From the NCBI GenBank assembly GCA_003586115.2, contig QVOM02000025.1, positions 44,746,522-44,810,521 on the forward strand: a stretch of 64,000 nucleotides of DNA, given 5' to 3'. The notes under the pieces were generated by a model that saw only the letters and a list, made by a program, of their open reading frames with translations, made no database searches and was not told the origin of the DNA. Each line of letters starts with the position of its first letter. Position 1 is the stretch's first letter. Made by a program: the position numbers and the translations under genes. Below are positions 25,701 through 37,700 of the stretch, in pieces. The DNA is from Salvator merianae (taxonomy: Eukaryota; Chordata; Lepidosauria; Squamata; Teiidae).

Positions 25701-28700
25701 CCTTCTAGAGTAACTGTTTCTTTTCGTAACAGTTCTTCTCTCCTTCTCACCCCCAAAATTATTCTCAAGCTTTACCAAACCATGCAGTAGTGAGGAATGG
25801 TGCATGTTATGAGAAAAGTGTCATAATTCATTAGTGTAATATTGAAAATGTGCCCTATTAAAAACATGCTATGGAAGGTCCTACTGAGCTTTGAACAATT
25901 GAACCAGAGCACTCTGAATCAGGGTGATTTGGATGGTTCAGTACTACAACATTGCATATATTTAGTTTTTTTAAAGTTTTTGTCCATCTTCAGAGGCACG
26001 TTGCAATTCCTACAATTTATCAACTCATAATTCCTTTACTAAGGAGGAGAATAGTATTTGCTTCACATTAGAAAGCAAAATTAATGTGATGGTGCATCTC
26101 CTTAACGAATATGCAGAAGCAAACAGGATTATTTTTCAGACTTTGAATTTCTCTGAATTTTGTAATACAACTCTTGACTTTATTAAAATACCAGAGTGTT
26201 TTTTAAAAAAGGATATCTTGGAATACATTTAGAATTCACACATTTAATAAAATACAAATGTATTTTAATAAGGATATGTTGAATGCATATTTGAATTTGA
26301 ATATTTGTATGTTTTTTTTAAAAAATGCATAGATTAATGTGGATAACAGCTGAATGTACTTCTGCAATCAAACATGTAAAATGAACAAAACAGAGAAATT
26401 GACTGATCCATTTCTCCCTAGCTCTGGATCCTTTGTTGATTTAGAAAATGAGATTCTACTTAACTCAGGATCCAGTCATGGGTTTACATTATTCTTCTTA
26501 AATCAAGAGACCTATGTGATTTCAGACAGAACCAAAGTCAGTTCACACATTAGCCAACTGAAGACCCATCTACACCTAAGTTTTAATCTAACTTCAGTCC
26601 AAGTTCAGAGTGAGGGAACACATAACAAAGTGACAAGCAGTTTTCTTTCATTATTATCTAACTTTGTCTAACTCAAAGGTGAATTTTCTGAGTTAGAAAA
26701 TGCCAAAACAGCTTGTAATTTTGCTAATGTGTTCTCTAACTCTGAACTTGGACTGAAGCTGGATTAAAACTTAGGTGTTAGATGGGCCCTGAGACCCTTG
26801 CCTCAGGTGTGGATTAGTGTGGTATTGACTGAATCAGGGTGCATCCACTACTGCCTTTACATTTATATAACTGCAGAGCCACCCTTTATTATGTCACTGG
26901 TTTGGCTAGCTTCCAGTTTCTGCTGTTGACTCTCTCAACCAGTCTGGAGCAGAATTAGTGGGCCAGAGGCTATGATTTGGAACTTTAACCAGTGTTTATT
27001 GCTGTGAAGTGTCAGCTGTGCAAGTATTCTCAAGACTGCCTTATCCAGAACTTCAATTCTTTTGAGCAAGAGATGATGTAGGTTGCGGTCCAACATCGTA
27101 AATTTAATCCATATCGGAAGAGTACAAGGACTGAATTCATCTTCTGATTGTTCCCACAGCTACATTTTAACACGGACTCAATTCGTACTTGCTCGTTCTC
27201 ACACTGATGTTTCCTGTGCTTGCCTTTTCTGCCCCACCCCTTCTCAAATTCTCCTCCCTGTGCAGTCAGTGATTGGCTGCAGTCCCAACGTTCAAATCTT
27301 GATGTCACAGGGGTGGGAAAGTGAAGCTCCACTCTCCGTATGTCCCCATTGCTGCCTCAGAACATGGATTCACTTGGCAGCGTTATTAGTCATTCACCAT
27401 TTGCTCCTTCTCCCCTCTACAGCCTCTGTCTACACAAACAGAACTTTAAAACCATGTGTACTCACAATTAAGCTTCTTAAAGGGCAGATGGTGATTTCTG
27501 CTCCCTTGCAAGCGCACTTTTGCACAATTGCGCAATTTAAAAGTAGCACAAAAGCAGGGAGAGGTCTGTGAAGAAGTCGAAACATGAGGAGGGAACGTGG
27601 GGGGGGGGCTCTATTATCATGATAGTGCAGTTCATGGCCAGCAAATGGACTCTGTCTCATCTCCCCCCAAGACATCCTCAGCGGCATGTGTCCCCACTGT
27701 GTAGCTGTGTGCTGCTGACGGCAAAACTGATCTTGAGTGGGGTTCTTTGTTGGAGCATGAGGACTGCAATCCCAAACAGGCACAGTTTCATTTTTTGTTT
27801 AATCAGTAGATGGAAGTGGGGGAAGTCTTTAATTTCTTCCTGGCACTATCAAATGGGGGATAAAGAAAGAGAAAGGACTGCAGCTTAGTGATGTAAAAAG
27901 GAGGATGGTTTTCTTTTCCCCTGGCAGCAACAGAAGGGGGGATAATGGAGGCAGAAGAAACTACTGTGCTTCCTGCCCACCCACAAAGTCTGTCATTGGA
28001 TGGCACGCCCCGAAAAAAGTACTGTCCCTCCCAAATAGCGTCCTTCCCCATTCTCACATCGCAAAGTAAACCTGGCTAGCAATCTGGAACGACTTGAGAA
28101 CCCATTAAATCCGAATACAAAGTAGTCTGGATTTTGCCAATTTAGTCCAGAAAAACTACAGGCCAGCCGGAATTGAAGACGGCCTGTAAACTGATTAAAT
28201 GCTGTGTCGGAATGTGGCCATGGAGACACTTGAGCATCTGAGAACAATTGACACTGATACTGTTCCTGCAGCAGCAAAAAATTAAAATGGGGAAGTTGAT
28301 CAATGCATGGAAAGATGGTGTCACTTAGTTGACTTCAGGCGGGGTAATGTTTTGTGCTGCTGATGCTAACAAGCAACTTGATGGAAGGAAGCAATGTACT
28401 GTGCTGTGTGACAGCCCAAGCTAAAAGATAGCTCCGTGTACCCAGTGGCGTAGCTAAAAATTTTGCCTCTCGGGGCCACGTGGCAGCAGAAGAGCACAAG
28501 CGAGGGTGCCCTGCCCTGCAGCCTCCTACCCCTGCTGCTGCCCTGATGACTGATGGCCAGCTGCCATGCCGCGCTTGCGCGCTGGCAAAACTCTGCTCAC
28601 CGGGTGGGCAGAGAAAGACCTGGCTGCATGTGCCACCCGGGACAACGTGCTGCCCGGGGCAGTCTTCCCCCCCCGCCCTCCCTTCCTACACCACTGCGTG

Positions 28701-31700
28701 TTCCTGTGATACTTGTCCTCTCTCAAAACTCTTTCATGTTCTAAAGACATCAGCGCAACACACCAGGACTCTCAATTCTACTACTGTAAATAGTAGACAA
28801 CAGGTATTCCATGTGTTTTGGGGAATCCGTGCTTTAAACAGGAGTCCATCCTTGAGGACTGGATTGACCTATGGTCCTGATTTCAAGAGTTCATGTGAAA
28901 TTGGGTGTAACCAAAGAATAGCATTAGTCATTGCTGAAGCCAGTTTTTTAAAAACTTTTTTCTGTTTTTAGTTAGCCTCATAGTTATTAATTAATTTATT
29001 TCTACTTTCTTCTTCTATATTAATTGCATTACTAATTTCTTACCTCCATATTCCATATCTCTGCTCCCCATATTAATTTAAATTAAGTTTATGCCTTTCT
29101 TTTGTTCCTGATTCATTTCATTTCAGTGCTTTACACCCCTTGCTTATAATCTGTCGCATTTAAAATATATATCACTCCCCCTTGCTTTTGCTGCCCTTAC
29201 AAATCTATTACTTTTCATTTTATCTACATTGCTATTTCTTTTTGTTGCTTAATTTCCTCACTATTTTTCAACACCTATTCTAAAATTTATTTCTAATTTC
29301 TTGATTCAGTGTATTTCTCCTCACTATTTTGCTTTAAATTTATTTACTCACAGAGTTACAATGTAATCCTAGCTTCAGATCAAATCTTCTAAGCTGGGAG
29401 AGATTTGCATAATGCAGCTCTCACAACCTGCTCCCCCCATGCCAGAGATCTGCTGGAGAAAGGTGTTAAAATGTGATGGGGCTAATGTGAACTGATTAAC
29501 TCACAGCTTACCCAACCTTATTTTAGCCTGTTAGATTGCCCCCAGAATGGGATGTTCATGGTGTGAGAAGGGGCAGGAATGCGGATGGCTGTACATCTAC
29601 TGTATTGATATTTTGTTTGCTCATCCTTTGCCAAGCTGAAGTGGCTACTTACCTCCTGCTACAAAATACTGGTATAACTAATTACAGCCCCATTGTTTGC
29701 TATGGGAGATTTTTAAATTGAGGAAAATATTTTCTGTATTCTGTAGAGAGAGTTATGCTCCACCCCTTTACAATATGGTTTGGAGGCTGATTTACTTCCC
29801 AGGTATTATTCTTTGGCAATCATACAGTCATACAGGAACTGCTTGGAAAGCAGAGGGTCAGAGGCTCGATCTCTGGCATCTCCCTATTATATGTCAAGTG
29901 AACTGCATGGATGTGTCCATGCAGTCACCTGGAGGCAGTCCCAGCTAAGTGATATTCAAAACACCAATAAACTGACTACTGTATTTAAAGTTACCTCTGT
30001 GTGTCCACTGCTAATAGTCTCTCTGGAGTAGTCTCCCCTCTGACATTTGCAGACCACCTACACTTCTGGATTTTAGGCATCAGTTGAAGACTTATCCTTT
30101 TACCTAGGCCTTTCCAGAATGAATGGTTATTTATTTCCCCCATTCTTGACTTTAATCATGGTTTTATATAACTATTATGATTGTAGTTGTATACCACTTT
30201 GAGATTATATTTAAATGGGAAGCAGTATATAAATATTTTAAATAAATAAATAAATAAAAGTTTTTGTCTGCTTTCTGATGAAAAGGTGGCTTGGTGAGAA
30301 ATAAAAATTGTTCCCGTTTTAAAATCTGTTCAGTCAATTATTTATTAACTCATACACTCATATATAATCGAGTCCTTTGACTTGCATAGATAAATATTCT
30401 CATTCTCTAGCCTGATTACTGTTTGCTTAGGCTTGCTTCATCCATGCACGTGGAATAAATTATCTTCCTTCAATTTCCCTCGTTGCACCAACCACTCATG
30501 TTCCTAGTGTCATAAAGTGCTGTTGCTCTTCCTTAACAGCCATGTCTACACTTTCTATGTGGGAAACTCTGCTATAACCAGGTGACATCCCTGATTATCA
30601 CAGTCTCCCTAACTTGGGTAAATCCCACCACCCACAGAGTAAGCCATGAACAATGCACTAGCGTTATAGATGAATACTGAGCACTGTCTCTTGCATTGAT
30701 AAATACTACTAGACAAACATGTATTACTTATTTTCACTTGTGTATCAGATCCAAAGTACAAAGACCAGAAAAAAGCAACTGAAGTTCAGATGTGATATAT
30801 ACTTTGCGTACTTTGTACTATTACAGGTAATATATTCCTTCTCTCAGTGGTTGAATCTCCACACTAGAAGAACAACCAATAGGAGAATGAGAAATAAAGG
30901 GGCACCTAGCTGACAGCACTTTTTCTTACTCCAGACAAGCACAAAGCCACAGAATCTGTCTGTTATAGTAGTTACCAACCTACTTATTGCCATTCCCTTC
31001 TCTCTCCACAGGAACTAGATACTCATTCAGTACTCACAGAGATATAGTTGTCTAACTTCTTAATGCCAGAATTCCAGCACAAGAAAATAAAAAGTGGAGA
31101 AACCAAACAATGGTTTACTTGCAATTACCACATTTTTTCTTCTACACCTCTGAAAATAATAGGACAGCAAAGTAGCTGGTGTAGAAGCTCCCAGCATGCA
31201 GTTATAATGAGGGGAAACTAAAGCTGTTGCTCTGCTGTCATACAGCTTTCAACAGTAGAGGGATCTTGCATGAATAACTGTTGGTAAACTCCAAGACATT
31301 AGTGTACAATTCACCACCGATGTGATTCAGATGTGTGTCTCTTATCTGACATGCTACAAAGATGAATCTAGTGATGTAGGTGTAAGTGTGTGTGTGTGTG
31401 TAAAAGAAAGATCCTGCCAAATGAGTATGAGAGGAAAATGAATTATCAGTGGATGTCTGCAGCACAGACCTCAAAATAGTTGGGAGAGAACTTGTTTTTG
31501 GAATTTCTGTACCAGAGGAATTTGAATAGTGTTTAAAAGAAGATGCTGCAACTGTTAAACTTCCAATTTCTTGCTCTGCCACTGCAAATTTCTTCAGCAA
31601 AGAGCAATTATTTCTATCTAGGACGTGCTATTATGGCTAGGAATAAAAGACTAAGTTGTTTTATACTTGAGATTCAGTGTGCTTTCAATTCACAGTTGGC

Positions 31701-34700
31701 AACTGTGATTTGGAGGGATTTCATCTTGCAGCCGCTCTTCCTCAAACCCATGAGGCAGCTGCAAATGCTAGCTCCATGACTTCCTCCAGGCAGGAGACAC
31801 AATTTCAGACAAAGGCTTTTTGGTCAAGTACTATGAATTGGAGAGATTTCTCGTCCCCAGTCTTTCTACCTCAGAGTGGGGATTTAACTGCTACTGCAGG
31901 AGTAGGTACATTTTTTAAAACGAAAGCCTTTCATGTCCTGCTGCTTCCATCTCAGGGAAGCAGGGATAAGGCACTGTGATTTGTGGATATTTTTCTTTCA
32001 TAGGCATTTGTGCAAGCCCTAACTGGTTTACAGGAATTTTGCGGGGGCACCGGACAGATTGTATCCTCACAGGAAGGAAAATAGGCTCAGTGCCAATCTG
32101 TTAAGCGACTGTAGCCATAGTTATCAAGTTAAACTAAAACAAGTACAGGATGATTACTCTGCTGACTCTCAATCCCTTTGAAGAGAAATGGCATCTGATT
32201 AATAGTTTGATTGGTGAATGGTTCAATAGTCTTGCTGGTTTAACACTTCTTGGTGCCAGGCCATGGAAAATTTCAGTCTAACAAAATGGCTGATAAACAT
32301 TCTGATATGTTCTCCAGAACAGCCTTTGAGGCTTCTACCTGGAGCCTGTGTTTCAACAATGACTTTTTCATTTGGCTAGAGCAGCCATTGTTGGGAAATC
32401 CATAATTACCACAATAATTAAGTGGTCATTCATGGCAGATGCATCAGTGGACTCAGTATAGTATGTCACTAGGGCCTCAGCATACTCAGCAGCTGAATCA
32501 AGGAGTCAACTATTTATTGATGTTGGTGGCAGTGAAGCTGGTCCCTGATGGCAGGCAGAGAGCTATTGATGATCTCAAGTGCCTGAACAAATCTGTCAGG
32601 TACAGGAGGTTCAAGATTAAGTTCTTCACATCCAACAGGACATTCTTGGCCCAGGGGACTTCCTTGCATCCACAGATTTAGAGAATGCATACTTCCATGT
32701 TCCAATAGCAGAAAAGCACGGGAAGTTTTTCAAGTTCTCCATAGCACATTGTAAGTTCCAATTTCATGTGCTCCCTTCAGCCTTCACAGATATATACCAA
32801 AGTGCTGACAGCAGCTTTAAGGCTGAAGGGGACAGCAACATTTGTATATTTGGATGACCTGCTACTCAAAGGAGGATCAGAACATGAAGCTGTAAAAGTG
32901 GCACAAGTGGTGCTGAACCACTTGGCCTCGGTGGTGTTTCTTGTAAATTATTAGAGGATTTTGTTGATTCCATCTCAGCTGGTGGATCACTTGGCAGATG
33001 CCTGCAGCAGGGGGAAGTTGGATCTAGGGAGTGGGAACTTCCCTCAATATTTCTCAACAGTTAGTACACAGATGAGGTCAGCCAGTCATGGTCTTCTGTG
33101 CAGGTAATGCTGAAGAAAGATGGATATACAATTCATGGTATTGAGAGCTGTAGGCTTAAGGTGCAGACATACTGTCCCATCCATTGTTGGATAAGACACT
33201 CTGTGCTTCCTGCACATTACTCAGGTGGCACAGAGGTCAAAGAGAAAGGGCCAAGCTGGTTTTCATTGCACTGTTTTGACTCAAAAGTACATGGTTTCTG
33301 TTGTTTCAGGCAGTATCAGTTCTTGTACCGTAGAGGTTGCTTGGGTTAGGAAACTTACTCCACCAGAGCAAGGCGTTTCATCCAGATCCAACTTGGCTGA
33401 AATTGATTGCTTGGTCACTGCCAGTTAAAAGCTCTAGGTTCCTCAGTGGGGGTAATTCATACCACCCAGGTACATGAGAGGTCAGCCATACAGTGTATAT
33501 ATGCAGCCATGTGCAATGGCATGAGGGGCATGGTGTTTTAGCTATAGCATTGCCCATTCCTACAAGTCTGTGGCTGCAATTGTATCAGTCATTGACTTAT
33601 CAAGTGGTTCACCATTGATATTTGAGTTCCACTGCTATGGAAATTCCCTAAGCAGGTTCTATCCCAACTGTCATGAGGTCTCTGGGGCACAACCATTCAT
33701 GGAAAATACATTTAGTCTTACACTATACTCCTAGTGTATGAATTAGTGTCTTTTTTAGCCAATTCCTCTGACCTAATAACTTGTATATTGTAGCCATTAC
33801 TTGGATGTAAAGCCTCATGTCTGCTGATTCATAAGTGTTCCACAAAGTAGAGTTCCATATTCGCACCTCATCAGTGCTGAGCTTTATGACTGAGATTCTC
33901 ATGGAAAACATGTGGGGAACTGAAGGGGCTGTAAAGGCCCTGGCATTGTGAGCTGTTCTTCATGTTGCTTTCTGGTTTGGGTGTTACTTTCTCTGGCTTG
34001 AATCCTGCTACTTTTTCAGTTGATATCTGGAACTCCTGTCCTTCCTGACATTGAACCAATCAGGGTGACCCCCATAGGATCCATGCTTCAGAAATTGTGG
34101 CAACCGGTTTATCAATGCTGTAATAGATCATATTTTCATCTTTTGAGAACTGTTATTTCCTGTCTCTTGTGTTCCAGTGCAATGACTTTTTACACAGAAT
34201 GTTACACAGATGAGCAAAGCACCAATAGGTTGTTTCTCGAAACTTGAGGATTTTTTCTATTTTGTTTTTAAATGGGTGCCATTATAGTTTAATGAGTACA
34301 TATTGGAGGGTGGTTGCACAAATCATGGTTAAGCAAGCCTATTGCATCTATGCATGATGTTTAATTGCTTTTAATTTGATTTTGAATTTTTATAAACCAC
34401 TTAGATTTTTTAATATCAAAAAGCAGTATATAAATATTGTACATAAAGAAAACTTTGTAAACTAGCCACAAAACATCAGCTTTACATAATGGTTTATAGA
34501 AAAAAAAAACTATCTGGGGTGATTTACTAGTCTGGGTTTGCACAAAGAAACCATGATTAGGCCAAGCCAACTATGACTATGTTATACATAGGCCAGGAGA
34601 TTCTCTCATTATTTCTGTTGCATGTGTCAGTCTTTCCATTACATATTTAATAGGACACAATACAAATTACCATGGGCATATTCTATGGTTTAAAACCACA

Positions 34701-37700
34701 GGCAAGGGTTAAATCAGATTCTGCTGATTATAAGGCATTACTATACCTTCTATTTTAACTTAGGAAAATTAGATGTGAGTGTCTATTGACATTACGCAAT
34801 AAATGTATTGGAGATGCATTGTGCAATGATGGAATGTGATGTCATCAAACAATTCCATATCAACTGATTATATTATGGGAATATGCCCTAAGTCTATGTT
34901 GAAATTTGTCATATAAATGCAACTTGTTTATTACATGCTCTGTAATGCGTATCCTTAGGCAAGGAAACGGCCTGGGTGAATTATTTTACCAGAATGTTAG
35001 CAGGAACAAGTTTGTGATTAACTAGGCTACCCCTCATTACTGAGAAGAAATCAGGATATAGTTCAAGATGATCAATCAGCAACTATATCAAGTTTGAATC
35101 ATTTCTATACCACTTCTGGTAAAAACATTTTGAAGTAGTTTACAAATCAGTGTAAGACTGAAGGTAAAACATTGCTTTTCATACTTTTTTTTAACAGTGT
35201 TGAAAAGTGTATTAAAATATTGAGTGGGAAAAGGAAAATGGGACATAAACTGGGTAAGAAAAATACAGGCAGCTTAATTCATGCTTATAACGCAAGCAAA
35301 TTAAGCAACTACAGCATTTCCTGACATGTAAGCTACTTTGCCATGCAAGAGGCACTTATAATTTATCAAAGTATTTATAGGGGGAAAAAATGAAGATAGA
35401 ATGCAGGTATTTTTTAGGATATATTTTTTTAAAACAACAAGTGAGTCTTACATGGTGGGAAATATAGTACTTTCCAGGTATTTTTAATATCCACGGTACA
35501 GTTTCTTTTATAATCATCTGGCAAAGATAAATAACAGAGGCAGTAAATGTACATATAGGTTTATTTGCAGATAAAATACCTTTTCGTACATAAATGTTCA
35601 AATTTTCCTTTAATTATTTTAGGTGGATTCAGAATATGTTAACAGCATTGCAGAAAGTATCAGAAGCAGGTAACATACAATTACTTTAAAAATAAAATTA
35701 CTCTATTAGTAAATCTGTGTGAATCTTTCCACCCTCACTTCTGAAATGCTTACATTATTTACATAGTGAGTTTCAGTGATGATTTATTGGGCTGAGAGAG
35801 TTTAGAACTGTTGGGCACCCTATCGTTTGGAGCTCTGTAGCATTTAATTATAGCAGGCAAACATTGCTAATGGCAGTGACCGTGGAAACTTGAGCAGGGT
35901 ACACCGTGCCATGAAAAAATATTTGCCCAATTCCTTATTTCTTCTATTTTTGCTTATGTATCACACTTAATTGTATCAGATCTTCAAACAAAAAATTAAT
36001 GTGGGACCAAGGCAACCTGAGTAAATACAAAATACAGCTTTCAAATGAACATTACATTTATTGAGTTGCCCAACACCTTATCACACTTGTGAAAAAGTAA
36101 TTGCTCTTCTAAACCTAATATCTGGTTGTACCACCTGTAGCAGCAACAACTGCAACCAAACACTTCCCGTAACTGAAGATCAGTCTTTCACATTGCTGTG
36201 GAAGAATTTAAGGCCATTGTTCTTTGCTTAACTGCTTTAATTCAGCCACACTGGAGGGCTTTCAAGCATGAACTGTCAATTTAAGGTCCTGCCCAGCATC
36301 TCAATGGGGACTAGGTCACTTCAAAATCTTAGTTTCTTTTGAGCCATTCAGAGGTGGACTTGCTGTTGTGTTTTGGAGTATTATCTTGACACATAACCCA
36401 GTCGCACCTGAGCTTCAGATTATGGACTGATGACTAGCATTCTCCATCAGGATTTTGTGGTAGAGAGCAAAATTCATGGTTCTATCAATTATAACAAGTC
36501 ACTCAATTGCTGAAGCAGCAAAGCATTCCCCATACCATCACACTACCACCACTATGTTTAACTGTTGTTATGATATTTTTATTGTGGAATGCTATGCTAG
36601 CTTTAAGCCAGATGCAACAGGATATTGGTCTGGGTTCTTTTGTGACTTCCTGTATAAGTCCTCAGTGTGCTCTGGGACAAATTTTGGTAGGCTGGCCACT
36701 TCTGGGAAGAGTCATCACGGTTCCAAGTTTTCTCTGTTTGGAGATAATGGCTCTCATTGTGGTTCCCAGAGTCTTAGAAATGGCTTTGTTAACCTTTCAG
36801 ATTGATATATTTCAATAACTTTTTAAAATCAGATATAATACAACAAATAGCTGCCACAGTGTAATAGTTGGGTGATTTAAAAAATGAAAAACCATAAAAA
36901 CCACAAAACCATAAAAACAATACAAACGATGGGCAATGTGATATTAATTCTAAATAGTATATACTTCAAGAACTAAATGACAGATTAATATCAACCCTTT
37001 TGCAGAGAGGAAAAATATTACAGAAGGAAAGTTGACAGCCTACTCTGTATACCAGAGAGGTTGGAGTGAAGGAAAGTAAGTAGAAGCATGTGGTTAAGTA
37101 GAATGAGAGTTGAAGAGACAAGAGTACCCAGTACATAGCTTAGAAGAGACTGAATGATTCAGGGTCACCCTGCGTTGGGGTCTAAAGCAACAAAACAGCT
37201 AATCTGTATTAGTGGGAGCCAAATTACTAAACCAGTTTTGTCACTTCCTTACATTTTATCTACTGTAGATGGACACTTACGAGTGCATTAGTGGCATAAT
37301 CTTATAATTTCACAATGGGGTCAGAAGTTGATCTTGGCTTGTTCGCACTTGTTCCACTTTAATATGGACTGAGCATGAGTTTATTTGTCTATACTTTTCA
37401 GTATTTCCAACCTCAGTCTGGTGACAGGGAACTATTTCCTCTCCCCCTTCCATCCACCTCCTCCCTCCTCTGTCTGTGATTGGATGCCATCCCTTCAATC
37501 AAATTTTGGCTTCTCAGGGGAGGGTAAGGCCACACCTCCCTCTTTGTCCATTCTTTCTTTTTTGGTTGCAGCTCATAATGTGTGTGTGAATGTGCTGGCA
37601 TGAATTCCATGGACAGGGGGATTCCATGGAGACCCAGACCCTGCCTTGAGCAGCCTCAGGGAGACCAAAGGCTGTCTGGTTAGGAGAGACCACTCCTTGT

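Larger units (their letters stand above)
23890..35622 (+). other. intron 3 of the visible gene
   Basis: 11.7 kb. It holds MITE copy B, an unclassified repeat (27,064-28,219), a hAT-like element (28,443-28,696), a tRNA-like SINE piece (29,812-29,950), a LINE tail (30,040-30,265), a (GT)n run near 31,386, a DIRS-like reverse-transcriptase remnant (32,430-33,420) and another LINE-like tail near 34,350-34,450. The remaining stretches show nothing identifiable. Confidence 0.6.

Noticed and set aside
27083..27571. 162-codon open frame
   Set aside because: It lies across the unclassified repeat and its interruption, and copy 2 at 61,601-62,233 does not keep the frame.
28480..28971. 163-codon open frame
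   Set aside because: It mostly translates the CpG-rich interior of the hAT-like element, and the composition alone explains the openness.
37310..37610. Third copy of the unclassified repeat
   Set aside because: There is a similar layout around gtgattggatgcc and a C/T-rich patch, but the long diagnostic blocks of the other two copies are absent.
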